The notes: generated by a model not told the origin, from the sequence alone. A stretch of DNA of 64,000 bases from Tildeniella torsiva UHER 1998/13D (GCA_019358835.1 JAHHIH010000010.1:1-64000); one strand, 5' to 3'; positions 32,426-43,675 are shown, counted from the stretch's first letter. Made by a program: numbers and translations.

Positions 32426-35400
32426 CTAACTCCCTCCAATTCGCGCAACGTCGCGGGCGTTTTCTTCAAACGCTGCCGTCAGGGCATCGTCGCCGGTGAG
32501 CCCATCGGCCAGGGCCTTTTGGATGTGTTGCAGCACCCGCTTGTAGTCGCGGGGCATCACCTTCACAAACTTGGCGATCGCGTTATCCCAGTCTTCTAGC
32601 AGACTCAGCCCCCGCTTGCTCTCGGTGTAATCGACATGGCGCTGAATCAGCTCTTGCAGATCGCGAATTTCTTCGGGGTCTACCAGCTGCTCCAGATCCA
32701 CCATTTCGGTGTTGCAGCGGGTGGCAAAGTCGCCCGCCTCATCGAGCACGTAGGCGATGCCGCCGCTCATGCCCGCCGCAAAGTTGCGCCCAGTTAGCCC
32801 CAGCACGATCGCCTTGCCGCCGGTCATGTATTCGCAGGCGTGGTCGCCAACCCCTTCCACCACCGCCGTTACCCCCGAGTTGCGCACGCAGAAGCGCTCA
32901 CCCGCTAACCCGCGAATGTAGGCTTCACCGCTGGTCGCCCCATAGAAGGCCACGTTGCCAGTGATGATGTTTTCGGCGGGCACAAAGGTGGACTGCTTGG
33001 GCGGGTAGACAATCAGCTTGCCGCCGCTGAGGCCCTTGCCCAAGTAGTCGTTGGCTTCGCCTTCCAGCTCTAGGGTGACGCCCTTGGGCACAAAGGCTCC
33101 AAAGCTCTGGCCAGCGCTGCCCTGGAAGTGCAGGTGCACGGTATCGTCGGGGAGCCCTTCCCAGTGGCGCTTGGTGATTTCGTTGCCGAGAATGGTGCCC
33201 ACCACCCGGTTAATGTTGTGGATCGGCAGGGTGGCAGTGACCTTTTCGCCCCGCTCGATCGCAGGCGCACACAGCTCCAGCAGGGTGGTCATGTCGAGGG
33301 ATTTCTCCAGGCCGTGATCCTGAGCCATCTGGCAGTAGCGACCCACCTCGGGGCCGACCTCCGGCTGGTGGAGAATGGGGGAGAGGTCGAGGCCCTTGGC
33401 CTTCCAGTGGTCAATGGCGGCCTTGGGCTCCAGCACATCGGTGCGGCCCACCATCTCATCGATGGTGCGGAAGCCGAGTTGGGCCATCCACTCGCGCATT
33501 TCCTGGGCGATGAACTGCATGAAGTTGACCACGTGGTCGGGGTCGCCCATGAAATGCTTGCGCAGCTCGGGGTCTTGGGTGGCGACGCCCACGGGGCAGG
33601 TGTTCATGTGGCAGACCCGCATCATGATGCAGCCGAGGGAGACCAGGGGCGCAGTGGCAAAGCCAAATTCTTCGGCTCCGAGCAGGGCGGCGATCACCAC
33701 GTCGCGGCCGGTTTTCATTTGGCCGTCGGTTTCGACGACGACGCGACTGCGCAGGTTGTTCATTACCAGAGTTTGGTGGGTTTCCGCCAGGCCCAGTTCC
33801 CAGGGCAGGCCAGCGTGCTTGATGGAGGTCTGCGGGGATGCCCCGGTGCCGCCGTCAAACCCGGCGATGAGGATGACATCGGCGTGGGCCTTGGCAACTC
33901 CGGCGGCGATGGTGCCGACCCCGACTTCCGACACCAGCTTGACGTTGACGCGGGCGTCGCGGTTGGCGTTTTTGAGGTCGTGGATCAGCTCGGCCAGGTC
34001 TTCAATGGAGTAGATGTCGTGGTGGGGCGGGGGGGAAATCAGGCCCACGCCGGGGGTGGAGTGGCGAACCTTGGCAATCCAGGGGTAGACCTTTCGGCCC
34101 GGTAGCTGACCGCCTTCGCCGGGTTTTGCCCCCTGGGCCATTTTGATCTGGATCTCTTTGGCTTGGGAGAGGTAGAGGCTGGTGACACCAAAGCGACCGG
34201 AGGCCACCTGCTTGATGGCGCTATTTTTGGAGTCGCCCTTCTCATTCGTCCAGGTGTAGCGGTCAGGGTCTTCGCCGCCTTCGCCGGTGTTAGATTTGCC
34301 GCCGATGCGGTTCATTGCGATCGCCAGCGCCTCGTGGGCTTCCTTCGAGATCGACCCGTAGCTCATGGCCCCGGTCTTGAACCGCCGGGTGATGGCCTCT
34401 ACCGGCTCCACCTCGTCGAGGGGAATCGGTTCTCGCTGCTTAAACTGAAGCAGATCGCGCAGGCGAAACATCTGCTGATCCTGCTCGTTAACGATGGCGG
34501 CGTAGCGCTTGTAGGCGTCGTAGTCGCCGGTGCGCACCGCCTTTTGCAGGGTGTGGATGACCTCGGGGCTGAGCAGGTGAGCTTCGCCCTCTTTGCGCCA
34601 CTGGTAGTCGCCGCCCACATCGAGGGTGACATGCTCCGCAGGGCGATCGGGGAAGGCATGGCGATGGCGCTTGAGAGCTTCTTCGGCTAGCACATCTAGC
34701 CCCACGCCCTGAATGCGGGAGGCCGTCCAGGTGAAGTATTGGTCGATGACGGTGTGGTTGAGGCCCAGAGCTTCAAAAATCTGCGCGCCGCGATAGCTCT
34801 GGATGGTGGAAATGCCGATCTTGGAGGCAATTTTGATCACGCCCTTGGTGACGGCCTTGATGAAGTTCTGGCCAGCTTTCTCCAGCTCCATTGGCGGCAG
34901 GAGCTGGTCGGCAATCATGCCCTCAAAGGTATCGAACACCAGGTAGGGGTTGATCGCGCCGCAGCCATAGCCGATCAGGGTGGCGAAGTGGTGGACTTCG
35001 CGGGGTTCGCCAGATTCGAGCACCAGGCCGACGCGGGTGCGGCTGCCGTTGCGAATCAGGTGGTGGTGCAGACCTGCTACAGCGAGGAGAGCGGGAATGG
35101 GAGCGTGGGCAGCGTCAAGGGTGCGATCGCTCAAAATGATCAGACTGGTGCCATTGGCGATCGCCTCATCCGCCGCCGCAAAGATCCCATTCAGTGCCGC
35201 TTCTAGCCCCGCTTCCCCTTCCTCTGCTTTAAACACGATCGGCAGCGTCACCGAAGGAAATCCACTGTCGCCAGCGTTTTTCAGTTTGGCCAGTTCAGCG
35301 TTGGTGATGATCGGCGTTTTGAGGTTGATCAGCCGACAGCTCTCGGGCTCGGGCTTGAGCAGGTTGCGCTCGCTGCCGATGGTGGTGTCGGCGGAGGTGA

Positions 35401-37027
35401 TGATCGCCTCGCGGATGGAGTCGATGGGCGGGTTGGTGACCTGGGCAAACAGCTGGTGGAAGTAGTCGTAGAGCAGCCGGGGCTTGTTAGAGAGCACGGG
35501 CAGCGGGGTATCGGTACCCATGGCACCCACGGCTTCGACGCCGCTCTCGGCCATGGGCTTGAGCAGCAGGCGGAGTTCTTCAAAGCTGTAGCCGAAGGCG
35601 GTTTGGAGAGTGGGGAGTGAGGGGGTGAGGGGGTGAGGGGGTGGGGGGGTGACATTAGCCCCATCGTTTAAGTCAGCCAGTTTCACCAGGTGCTGATCGA
35701 GCCATTCCCGGTAGAGTTGCTCGGTGGCAATCTGGTGCTTGATCTCTTCGTCGGAGACAATGCGGCCCTCCTCCATATTCACCAGGAACATGCGGCCCGG
35801 CTCCAGGCGGCCCTTGTAGGCGACTCGCTCGGGCTCGATGGGTAGCACCCCAGCTTCGGAGGCCATGATCACCAGGTCATCCTTAGTAACGGTGTAGCGG
35901 GAGGGACGTAGACCATTGCGATCGAGCACCGCACCCATCATGGTGCCATCGGTAAAGGCGATCGCCGCCGGGCCATCCCAGGGCTCCATCAGGCAGGCGT
36001 GGTATTCGTAAAACGCTTTTTTCTCGGCGCTCATCGACTCGTGGGCCGTCCAGGGCTCCGGCACCATCATCATCATGGCGTGGGGAAGCGATCGGCCCGC
36101 CAGGGTCATGAGTTCCAGGGTGTTGTCAAAAATGCCCGAGTCGCTGCCCTCTTTATTAATCAGCGGCTTGGCCCGCTCCAGATCGCCGCCAAACAGCTCA
36201 GAGCCAAACATCGACTGGCGGGCATACATCCAGTTGATGTTGCCGCGCAGGGTGTTGATTTCGCCGTTATGGGCCACATAGCGGTAGGGGTGCGCCCGTT
36301 CCCAACTGGGGAAGGTATTGGTGCTAAAGCGCGAGTGCACCAGGGCCAGGGCGCTCTCCATCGCCTCATCGGCCAGGTCGGGGAAGTAGAGCCCCACCTG
36401 CTCGGGGGTGAGCATACCCTTGTAGACCACCGTGCGGCACGACAGGCTGGTGGCGTACAAGTAGGGGTCAATCCCGGTAGAGTGAATAGCGGAGTGAGCC
36501 CGCTTGCGAATGATGTAGAGTTTGCGCTCAAAGGCCTGGTCGTCGGCCAAATCGGGCGATCGCTGAATAAACACCTGCTGCATGAAGGGTTCACTGGCCT
36601 TGGCCGTATCCCCTAGAGAGGCGTTGTCGGTGGGCACGTTGCGCCAGCCCAGCACCTGTTGCCCTTCCTCTGCGGCAATTTGCTCAAAGACGCGACGACC
36701 TTGTTCGCGGTCGGCCAAAGTGGGTGACGAAAAGAAAAAGCCGACGCCGTAGTGCCCTGGCCCCGGTAGGGCAATGCCCTCTGCCGCCGCCACCTTGGCC
36801 ATAAACTTGTGGGGCATTTGCAGCAAAATACCCGCCCCGTCGCCGGTATTGGCCTCGGCCCCCACCGCGCCCCGGTGGGCTAGGTTGACCAAAATCGTCA
36901 GCCCCTGCTGCACGATGCTGTGCGCCTGTGCGCCCTTCATATGGACGATGAAGCCCACGCCGCAGGCATCGTGTTCGTACTGCGGATGGTAAAGACCTTG
37001 AGCTTGGGGCGGTTGAGATAGGGTCAT
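32426..37027 (-). CDS. gltB: Glutamate synthase large subunit (GOGAT)
   Basis: This is a 1533-residue four-domain enzyme. The N-terminal class II amidotransferase domain carries the nucleophile Cys22 in [14 protein letters not shown], which is probably exposed by removing a leader. A central domain is followed by the FMN/iron-sulfur synthase domain ([44 protein letters not shown]) and the GXGXG C-terminal beta-helix. It makes glutamate from glutamine and 2-oxoglutarate. Pairing with gltD suggests the NAD(P)H type. A proline-rich stretch [14 protein letters not shown] is encoded by heptamer repeats (35605-35653). The ATG at 37027 is preferred to an upstream TTG. Confidence 0.96.
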   Translation of the reverse strand: MTLSQPPQAQGLYHPQYEHDACGVGFIVHMKGAQAHSIVQQGLTILVNLAHRGAVGAEANTGDGAGILLQMPHKFMAKVAAAEGIALPGPGHYGVGFFFSSPTLADREQGRRVFEQIAAEEGQQVLGWRNVPTDNASLGDTAKASEPFMQQVFIQRSPDLADDQAFERKLYIIRKRAHSAIHSTGIDPYLYATSLSCRTVVYKGMLTPEQVGLYFPDLADEAMESALALVHSRFSTNTFPSWERAHPYRYVAHNGEINTLRGNINWMYARQSMFGSELFGGDLERAKPLINKEGSDSGIFDNTLELMTLAGRSLPHAMMMMVPEPWTAHESMSAEKKAFYEYHACLMEPWDGPAAIAFTDGTMMGAVLDRNGLRPSRYTVTKDDLVIMASEAGVLPIEPERVAYKGRLEPGRMFLVNMEEGRIVSDEEIKHQIATEQLYREWLDQHLVKLADLNDGANVTPPPPHPLTPSLPTLQTAFGYSFEELRLLLKPMAESGVEAVGAMGTDTPLPVLSNKPRLLYDYFHQLFAQVTNPPIDSIREAIITSADTTIGSERNLLKPEPESCRLINLKTPIITNAELAKLKNAGDSGFPSVTLPIVFKAEEGEAGLEAALNGIFAAADEAIANGTSLIILSDRTLDAAHAPIPALLAVAGLHHHLIRNGSRTRVGLVLESGEPREVHHFATLIGYGCGAINPYLVFDTFEGMIADQLLPPMELEKAGQNFIKAVTKGVIKIASKIGISTIQSYRGAQIFEALGLNHTVIDQYFTWTASRIQGVGLDVLAEEALKRHRHAFPDRPAEHVTLDVGGDYQWRKEGEAHLLSPEVIHTLQKAVRTGDYDAYKRYAAIVNEQDQQMFRLRDLLQFKQREPIPLDEVEPVEAITRRFKTGAMSYGSISKEAHEALAIAMNRIGGKSNTGEGGEDPDRYTWTNEKGDSKNSAIKQVASGRFGVTSLYLSQAKEIQIKMAQGAKPGEGGQLPGRKVYPWIAKVRHSTPGVGLISPPPHHDIYSIEDLAELIHDLKNANRDARVNVKLVSEVGVGTIAAGVAKAHADVILIAGFDGGTGASPQTSIKHAGLPWELGLAETHQTLVMNNLRSRVVVETDGQMKTGRDVVIAALLGAEEFGFATAPLVSLGCIMMRVCHMNTCPVGVATQDPELRKHFMGDPDHVVNFMQFIAQEMREWMAQLGFRTIDEMVGRTDVLEPKAAIDHWKAKGLDLSPILHQPEVGPEVGRYCQMAQDHGLEKSLDMTTLLELCAPAIERGEKVTATLPIHNINRVVGTILGNEITKRHWEGLPDDTVHLHFQGSAGQSFGAFVPKGVTLELEGEANDYLGKGLSGGKLIVYPPKQSTFVPAENIITGNVAFYGATSGEAYIRGLAGERFCVRNSGVTAVVEGVGDHACEYMTGGKAIVLGLTGRNFAAGMSGGIAYVLDEAGDFATRCNTEMVDLEQLVDPEEIRDLQELIQRHVDYTESKRGLSLLEDWDNAIAKFVKVMPRDYKRVLQHIQKALADGLTGDDALTAAFEENARDVARIGGS
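35605..35653. repeat. GGGGTGA heptamer tandem repeats inside gltB
   Basis: The plus strand reads GGAGAGTGGGGAGTGAG, followed by repeated GGGGTGA-type units and GTGGGGGGGTGAC. The stretch stays in frame with gltB and adds the residues [17 protein letters not shown]. Such repeats elsewhere in the window are intergenic. Confidence 0.75.
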
Positions 37028-37638
37028 TGATTTATCGAGCAACAGGAAGGAACTCAAACAGAGACAGGTACAGACCGTGCCTAGACATTCTGCGATGAAG
37101 GCAGGGAGTTGACCAGTCTTTTAAGAAAATAATCAGATCAAGGCCTTAGAAACTTTGCGAAACATCACAAAATCCAAGAATCGTGGATTTCCTAAATTTC
37201 TGTCACGTCGGATACAGTCATAAGAGACTATGGCGATTCTCACTCGGGCGCGGGACAGGTCAAATACTCAAATCTATTGTTCTCAGTAGTTTTCCAAGTC
37301 GAGGTGTGTATGATCGGTTCATGAACTGCTGCGGTGTTGTCTTTCAAACTGGACGCGATTACTTTAGGTTGTGGAGAGAAAAATCAACAAGCTTAAGCTG
37401 ATTAGGTGGTTACGCCATAGGTTTGGTAATTTCGACAGTTTCAAGCTAAGAAGTTTGTAGCCGCTGGTATTTACGTTTGAAAGAGTATCACCAAGCTGAA
37501 AAAGCCGAATTTATTTAAGGCAAATGTTTAATAAACTTCCCGCACCTCATTTGGGTGAGAGCCGCTATAAATTAAAATGCTCTATTAGCGATGAAAGTTT
37601 TAGTCTAAAACTATAATTTAGATTTTTAAAGGGATAAA
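37028..37638. other. AT-rich intergenic region upstream of gltB and the GT4 gene
   Basis: This 611-bp divergent region has no convincing gene; a 72-codon frame at 37183-37401 has no recognisable features. GC content drops toward the GT4 gene. No GTA-N8-TAC NtcA site was found ahead of gltB. It may mark the border of an acquired segment. Confidence 0.4.
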
Positions 37639-38868
37639 ATGAAGAAAATAGCGATTTTGCTGCATACTAACAGCTTTGAAGATTTCTTCAAAAGAGAGCT
37701 TGGTATTGACGAGCCCTACTATCTTAATGATTATAGGCATGATTGGTCTTGGTACTTTTGCGATGGCCTGAAGCAGTTTGGATCTGAACCAATACTTTAT
37801 GTATTCTCTGGAAACTACAGCTTTTATGGTCTTCACGAGACGAGAGATGGCTTCAAGGTTAGATTCCTCCCTCTAGAAAATTGGTATATCTCCATAGGTA
37901 GAAAAGCTTCTAATCAGATAGTGTATTGGCAGTATAAGTACGGATTCAAATTTTTTTCACCCCTTGTTAAATATTTTTCGGAATTGCTTAACGCTTTAGC
38001 TGGTATCAAATATCTTAAGTATTATCTTGAGGAAGATCGAATTGATGTTTTATATATTCAAGAGTACTGGACAACTCGCTTCGATTTCTTGGTTGGACGG
38101 CTAAAACTGCCAGTTATTGGAGCTGACCAAGGAGGCAAAGCAACGAACTCTATTTTTAGCTTAAAGAGAAAATCTTTTCCAAAAGCTTATAAGCTTACTT
38201 GCCAAACCCCCGAAGAGTTAGAACAAGTCAAGCGTTACGGGGCAGATGCTATATATTTTCCCAATCCAGTAGACACCGATTTTTTCTCTCCAGCTGAGGT
38301 TCAAGATAAAAGCAATGAGCAAAAGACTTTATTAATTGTTGCTCGGCTGAATGATAAACAGAAGAGAATTTCGGATTTGATTCGAGCTCTACTTTATCTC
38401 GATGACGAGTGGAGTTTAGATATCATGGGTATTGGAGCTGATGCTCAAACCCTAAAAGATCTTGTGAGTGAACTAAAGCTGCTGGATCGCGTCAACTTTA
38501 TTGGCTTTGTAACAGAAGCAGATGTCAAGAGAGGAAAATATAGAAGCTGTAGTGTATACGTCATGCCATCTGCATCAGAAGGATTGCCTTTCGCTGCCTT
38601 AGAGGCTATGAGCTGTGGCGCACCTATAGTATCGAGTGATATTGATGCATTTAAGCGAATTGTTCAAAATAATGTCAACGGCGTTCGAGTTCCCTTGGGA
38701 GATCCAGAGTCAATTGCAAATGCAGTTTTGAAGTGCTATGAAAATCGTCACGAATATGGCCTTGAGTCAAGAAATATTATTCTGAAATGTCATTCCAACA
38801 AGGTATACTTCTCGACTCTGTCAAAGATGCTCGAAGAAGCTTCTCGGCACTCGGCTGGTCACAGATGA
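37639..38868 (+). CDS. GT4 family glycosyltransferase in an AT-rich islet
   Basis: This is a 409-residue GT-B-fold glycosyltransferase. The C-terminal nucleotide-sugar domain shows LLIVARLNDKQKRISDLIRA, LDIMGIGADAQTLKDL, FIGFVTEADVKRGK and the E-x7-E-like motif YVMPSASEGLPFAALEAMSCGAP. The acceptor is unknown; envelope polysaccharide synthesis is likely. The gene is much richer in A and T than its surroundings, has no HIP1 sites and stands alone, which suggests recent horizontal transfer. GGGATAAA precedes the ATG at 37639. Neighbouring gltB and the SNF2 gene have normal composition. Confidence 0.85.
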   Translation: MKKIAILLHTNSFEDFFKRELGIDEPYYLNDYRHDWSWYFCDGLKQFGSEPILYVFSGNYSFYGLHETRDGFKVRFLPLENWYISIGRKASNQIVYWQYKYGFKFFSPLVKYFSELLNALAGIKYLKYYLEEDRIDVLYIQEYWTTRFDFLVGRLKLPVIGADQGGKATNSIFSLKRKSFPKAYKLTCQTPEELEQVKRYGADAIYFPNPVDTDFFSPAEVQDKSNEQKTLLIVARLNDKQKRISDLIRALLYLDDEWSLDIMGIGADAQTLKDLVSELKLLDRVNFIGFVTEADVKRGKYRSCSVYVMPSASEGLPFAALEAMSCGAPIVSSDIDAFKRIVQNNVNGVRVPLGDPESIANAVLKCYENRHEYGLESRNIILKCHSNKVYFSTLSKMLEEASRHSAGHR

Positions 38869-39047
38869 CAGGCAATGGGCGTAGGAAATGAAAATGCTTT
38901 AGATGATTTGACGATATTCAGCTAGCTTTTTCGGGGAATAAGTAAGTGGGACAAATTAAACGTCAAATAGGTTATATCTGTAACCCTGGGGAATCGCGGC
39001 TTTTAGAGATTATGAAGAAGCCGAACCATCTTATAAATGACTGAGCT

Positions 39048-39077
39048 TTGCTACATAGCCCATGGGCTATGTAGCAA
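39048..39077. repeat. Perfect 30-bp palindrome after the SNF2 gene
   Basis: TTGCTACATAGCCCA (39048-39062) is followed without a loop by its exact reverse complement (39063-39077). It lies 9 bp downstream of the SNF2 stop codon and at the edge of the AT-rich islet. It could be a cruciform, a terminator without a U tract, or a protein-binding site. Confidence 0.8.
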
Positions 39078-39085
39078 TCCACACC

Positions 39086-42000
39086 CTATCCTTCGCTGAT
39101 CAGGCGGAGCAGTTGCTCGGTGGAGATCTTGCCGCTCATGTCGGTGCCTTCGAGCAGGCTGTCGGCCAGATCGCGTTTTTGCTTGTGCAAGTCCACAATC
39201 TTTTCTTCAATGGTGTTTTTGGCCACTAAGCGATAAATGGTGACAGGGCGCAGCTGGCCAATGCGGTGGGCGCGATCGCTCGCCTGATCTTCCACCGCCG
39301 GGTTCCACCAGGGGTCCATGTGAATCACATAGTCGGCAGCGGTGAGGTTCAGCCCGGTGCCTCCAGCCTTGAGGCTGATCAAAAACACATCGCCCTCACC
39401 GGCCTGAAAGGCATCGACCCGCTTTTTGCGATCCTTGGCGGGGGTGCTGCCGTCGAGGTATTGATAGCTGATATTCTGTCCGTCGAGAAACTCTCTGAGG
39501 ATGCTCAGGTGGTCAACAAACTGGCTGAACACCAGGGCTTTGTGGTTGTTCTCCAGCAATTCTTCGAGCACTTCGCCAAAGGCTTCGAGCTTGGCGCTGG
39601 GCAGCGCGGTGGTGCCTTTGACCAGGCGGGTGTTGCAGCAGGCGCGGCGCAGCTTCATGATTTCGGCCAGCACTTGCAGGTGCTTGGTGCCCGACTCGAT
39701 GGTGGGGTCGGCCAGTTTGTCCACGGCCTCCCGCCGCAGGGCTTCGTAGAAGGCCATTTCCTGAGCGCTGAGTTCTACCTGGAGGGTGACCTCGGTGCGG
39801 GCGGGCAGCTCGTCGAGTACCTGGGTCTTGGTGCGCCGCAGAATGAAGGGCTGAATGAGTTTTTTCAGTCGGTTGCGGGCCGCTTTGTCCTGGTTGCGCT
39901 CGATCGCATTGGCAAACCTTGTGCTGAACTGATCCTGTGACCCCAGCAGGCCGGGGTTGATAAAGCGAAACAGGTTCCACAGTTCGCCCAGGTGGTTTTC
40001 GATCGGGGTGCCGGTGGTGAGAATTTTGAAACCGCCCTGGAGCTTCATTGCCGCTTTGGAGCGCTTGGTGGCGGAGTTTTTGATCGCCTGGGCCTCGTCG
40101 AGCACGATGGTTTGCCACTCGACTTTGGCCAGCATGTCGGAGACATCATCCTGTTGCAGCAGGCCGTAGCTGCACACTAGCAGGTCAAAGGGTTGCAAGC
40201 CGTCAAGGACTTTTTGGCGATCGCCCGTGCCAAACTGCATGGGCTTTAGCGTCGGCGCAAACTTCTCGGCCTCGCTCAGCCAGTTCATGCACACCGAGGT
40301 GGGGGCGACAATCAGCGTTGGCCCCTGAGGGGCACGGGTGAGAATTAGCGCTAGGGCTTGCAGGGTTTTGCCCAAGCCCATGTCATCCGCCAGACAGGCT
40401 CCCACGCCCCAGTGGGCCAGCCGCGCCAGCCAGTTAAAGCCCTCAACCTGGTAATCCCGCAATTCTGCCTGCAATGTGGAAGGTAGCTCTGGCTTGAGAT
40501 CCTTGGCTTCTTTAAGGCGTTTGAGGTGCTCTTTCCAGTGCTTGTCGGTTTTGAGCTGGCCGACCTCGTCCATCCAGTCTTCCATGGCCAACGAGGCGAG
40601 GGGATGGAAGCGCACGCCATCCCCGCTGGTTTCGGAGTAGGCCCGCAGGTCGTCGAGGCGCTTGCGAAACTCCTGGGTGAGGGCGAGGAATTGGCCGTCG
40701 GCCAGCTTTACAAACCGACCGGGGGAGGCATCGAGCAGCTCCATCAGCTGCTTCATGCCCAGCACTTCGTCGTCGCTGATTTGCAGTTCGCCACTGGCGG
40801 CAAACCAGTCGCGCTGCCGCTGAATCTGAATCTTGAAGTTGCTGAGGCTGACCCGGTTGGCGATGCGCATTTTTTCGCCTTCGGGCCATTCCACCACCGC
40901 CTGATCGCCCACGTCTTGGATTTCCAGAATCAGCTCCAGGCAGTCTTCGGGGTCGTCGATCAGCCATTCTCCGGCGGTGTCTTCCAGTCGTTGCAGGGTG
41001 GGGCAGGCTTTTTCGAGGGCGCGGGCGAGTTTTTTCTCTTCTTTAAGATTCCGGTGGGTTTGCAGGCGCTTGCCGCCGATTTCGGCGATAACCATTTCGC
41101 CGCCGGTGCCGGGGCGGTAGTAGGGGCCGTCGTCGCCAAAGGGCCGGGTGAGTAGGGAAACCTTCAGCCCTTCGCCCGCAGGCAGCAGGTGCAGGTGGGG
41201 TTTGGGGACAGCTTCCACTGCTTCGGCATCGGCCACACCGCCGCCAATGTCGGAGTGGACGGTGACTAACCCGGCCACGGCGTTGATGGCGGCGAGTACC
41301 TGTTCCTTAGCATTCTCGGGCACCTCTAGAGAATTCTTTGCCCCCAGCACCTCGGCGATGCGGTGGTGCTGGGGGGTGAACTCGATGACTTTGAGGCGGG
41401 TGGGGGTTTCTTTGATCAGGGCGATCGCCTGCTTGCTCTCTACTGCCGGAGTCAGCGAAATCGCCAGCTTGCCCGCTTTAGTCTGGCGCACCAGCAGGGC
41501 GGGTTCCCCCTTCACCACCTCGACTGTGGTAGTCGAGGCGTCTTCCCAAAACACCAGGGGGTGACCCACCAGCGCCAGCAGCACCTGAGGCGAAAATTTG
41601 TAGTTGTCGTAGCCGTAGCTGTAGGGATCGTGGGTGAGGTGGGAGCAGAGGTCGCGATCTTGGGGAGTGAGGTAGGGAAAGCTGGAGAGTTCTTTTTTGA
41701 GGCGGCGGAGGGCGATCGCTCGTCCCTTGCTCCAGCCCCCCTTGGCGCTGAGCTTCTGCTCCTTGGGCTGGAGCTGCCAGCTCTGCTCGGAGTAGTAGGT
41801 CATAAACCAGGCCAGGCGGTACTCGCTGGCCTCGGGGCTGTTGGTTCTTTGGGCAGGGGTGGTGGGGTTGAGGCCCATCAGCGCCGACAGCGACAGCTCC
41901 CAGGGCTGCTTGGGTCTGAGGAGATTGATCAAAGGCTGAATGCCTGTCTTAGCTTGCAGGGCGGTGGCTTTGGCACTGTAGCGGTCATCTCCCAGGTGGC

Positions 42001-43357
42001 CGAGCAGGGTGGCCGCTTCTAGGGCAAACCAGTCGTACCCGGCGGCGGCGGCCGCTTTGTAAAACGCTTTGGCAATTTGGGGCAGGCGCTCTTGGGCGTT
42101 TTCCACATCCACCCAGTAGAGGGAGATCATGTCGATCAGCACCTGGGGGCTGATGTCTTGGGGCAGCGTGCTGACGGGGGTGCTGGTCAGGTAGCGCTTG
42201 GCAGCGGCGTTGCCCTGAAGCACCTGGGCCACCTTTTCGATGCAGTTGTAGATTACCCCCAGCCAGTGGTAATAGCCCTCGCTGGCGATCACGTGGGCGT
42301 AGCCTTCGGCCTCTTTTAGGCTGGCGGGGGAGCCCTCGCGAATCAGCGATAGGGGCAAAAAGATACCGGGCAGGGTTTCAAAATAAATTTTGCGTTTGCC
42401 AGTGCTCTTTTTCAGCAGTTTGTGGGCTACGCGGCCCGCCTCAATGGTCTGGGTGTAGTCGCCCCGTAGGCAGTCGAACCAGCCCTGGTGCAGGAGTTGA
42501 TCGATGGGGTTGTCGTCGGCGTAGCGCTCTAGGGCCGCACCCGCCGACTCCAGCCGTCCCTGGGCGAACAGGTGCAGCAGCCAGACTCCCTTGAGGCGAT
42601 CGTCAGCGGTGGCATCCGCCGGGCTGCATTCGGCGTCGAGCAGGGCAAACAGCTCTGGGGCAGGCTCTAGAGCAAACACGGCATTGAGAGCGAGGTTGCC
42701 GAGAACCGCTTCATAAAGCTCAGAATTGCGCTTGAGGGTGAGAAACCAGTCGCGATCGAAGGGATTGTTGCAGACCAGTTCAAACACGGCCCCCAGGTCA
42801 ACATCGCTGTGGAACAAGGGATTGCGGTAGTAGTCGTCGAACTGCTTCTTGAGGTATTTCCAGTCGCAGCGGTAGATGCCAATCCGGACTTCTCGCACCA
42901 GCTCGGCTTCGCTGGAGAAAAGTCGCAGCTCTGTATTCCAGGTGTGGGTGCGCAGGGGCAGTGCCGCCTGCACGGCAGTAACCATGGCCTCAAAGCGCCC
43001 CTGGGCGATCGCCTCGCGGGTCAGCACCTCCGCCAGCAAGGGGTGGCACTGAAAACCCTGGCGGTGATCCGCTACCAGCCGCTGGCGGGCCAGGCCCGTT
43101 AGCACCGGGGTCAACCCGTTGGTGTTGGCCAGCCGCGCTTTGCCGATGCCTGCGAGATAACGGTTGTAGCAGTCCAGCAGCTTGGTTTTGCTCACCGTCG
43201 CGTAGATCACCGACAGTAGCTGCATCAGCTCCCGATCCTGTTCTGGAAGCTTGCGGTAGCTCTCTAGCAGGGCGTTGCGTTGGGTATTGGGGTCGGGGGG
43301 GGCAGGCATGGGGCGATCGCACCGACGGTTTGTAGATAGCAAAATTGTATCGGTCAT
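39086..43357 (-). CDS. SNF2 family DEAD/DEAH-box helicase-like ATPase
   Basis: This is a 1423-residue protein with about 950 N-terminal residues lacking clear motifs (helical, repeat-like at first, then a beta-rich region). The Swi2/Snf2 motor follows: Walker A LADDMGLGKTLQALALI, DEAQ box VLDEAQAIKN, TGTPIENHLGELWNLF, and the helicase C half with YLDGSTPAKDRKKRVDAF, SLKAGGTGLNLTAADYVIHM, PWWNPAVEDQASDRAHRIGQ. It should translocate on double-stranded DNA; bacterial relatives such as RapA or HepA act on stalled polymerase or in defence. No nuclease or methylase partner is adjacent. The start may be the ATG at 43357 or 43309. Confidence 0.88.
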   Translation of the reverse strand: MTDTILLSTNRRCDRPMPAPPDPNTQRNALLESYRKLPEQDRELMQLLSVIYATVSKTKLLDCYNRYLAGIGKARLANTNGLTPVLTGLARQRLVADHRQGFQCHPLLAEVLTREAIAQGRFEAMVTAVQAALPLRTHTWNTELRLFSSEAELVREVRIGIYRCDWKYLKKQFDDYYRNPLFHSDVDLGAVFELVCNNPFDRDWFLTLKRNSELYEAVLGNLALNAVFALEPAPELFALLDAECSPADATADDRLKGVWLLHLFAQGRLESAGAALERYADDNPIDQLLHQGWFDCLRGDYTQTIEAGRVAHKLLKKSTGKRKIYFETLPGIFLPLSLIREGSPASLKEAEGYAHVIASEGYYHWLGVIYNCIEKVAQVLQGNAAAKRYLTSTPVSTLPQDISPQVLIDMISLYWVDVENAQERLPQIAKAFYKAAAAAGYDWFALEAATLLGHLGDDRYSAKATALQAKTGIQPLINLLRPKQPWELSLSALMGLNPTTPAQRTNSPEASEYRLAWFMTYYSEQSWQLQPKEQKLSAKGGWSKGRAIALRRLKKELSSFPYLTPQDRDLCSHLTHDPYSYGYDNYKFSPQVLLALVGHPLVFWEDASTTTVEVVKGEPALLVRQTKAGKLAISLTPAVESKQAIALIKETPTRLKVIEFTPQHHRIAEVLGAKNSLEVPENAKEQVLAAINAVAGLVTVHSDIGGGVADAEAVEAVPKPHLHLLPAGEGLKVSLLTRPFGDDGPYYRPGTGGEMVIAEIGGKRLQTHRNLKEEKKLARALEKACPTLQRLEDTAGEWLIDDPEDCLELILEIQDVGDQAVVEWPEGEKMRIANRVSLSNFKIQIQRQRDWFAASGELQISDDEVLGMKQLMELLDASPGRFVKLADGQFLALTQEFRKRLDDLRAYSETSGDGVRFHPLASLAMEDWMDEVGQLKTDKHWKEHLKRLKEAKDLKPELPSTLQAELRDYQVEGFNWLARLAHWGVGACLADDMGLGKTLQALALILTRAPQGPTLIVAPTSVCMNWLSEAEKFAPTLKPMQFGTGDRQKVLDGLQPFDLLVCSYGLLQQDDVSDMLAKVEWQTIVLDEAQAIKNSATKRSKAAMKLQGGFKILTTGTPIENHLGELWNLFRFINPGLLGSQDQFSTRFANAIERNQDKAARNRLKKLIQPFILRRTKTQVLDELPARTEVTLQVELSAQEMAFYEALRREAVDKLADPTIESGTKHLQVLAEIMKLRRACCNTRLVKGTTALPSAKLEAFGEVLEELLENNHKALVFSQFVDHLSILREFLDGQNISYQYLDGSTPAKDRKKRVDAFQAGEGDVFLISLKAGGTGLNLTAADYVIHMDPWWNPAVEDQASDRAHRIGQLRPVTIYRLVAKNTIEEKIVDLHKQKRDLADSLLEGTDMSGKISTEQLLRLISEG

Positions 43358-43675
43358 GCCCAGCTCGGTAGTGCTGACAGCTGCCAAATAGCCAAATCAG
43401 GCTGGCAATAGTTGACTCTTATTGAAAACCTGTTGCAACAAACCCTGGTTATGGGTATCTTGGTATTAGTGAAAGTGAATGGCAATAGTAATCCATGATA
43501 TTTTTTGACATGCTTTCAGGGAATTAGCCAGAAATGCCCTGATTTGAGGGGTGTACAGAATTTTGTGCGCGAGTGATAAGCGCTATCCGCGCAACTACAG
43601 GCGCACAGTCAACAGTCGGTTTCAATAAGTCCTGGCCGGTAGCGGTCGCCACTATGGAGAGTCAGTCGAGTTAGT
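43358..43675. other. Divergent intergenic region without genes
   Basis: This region of about 320 bp lies between the SNF2 start and the Asr1405-family gene. TTGACA at 43505-43510 could be a -35 element for the plus-strand operon, but no good -10 follows at the right distance. Nothing else stands out. Confidence 0.3.

Noticed and set aside
33128-34105. A 325-codon open frame opposite gltB
   Set aside because: It is antisense to conserved GOGAT coding sequence, with low-complexity translation and no recognisable domain.
37183-37401. A 72-codon frame upstream of the GT4 gene
   Set aside because: It is in AT-rich intergenic sequence with no ribosome site, domain or composition supporting a gene.
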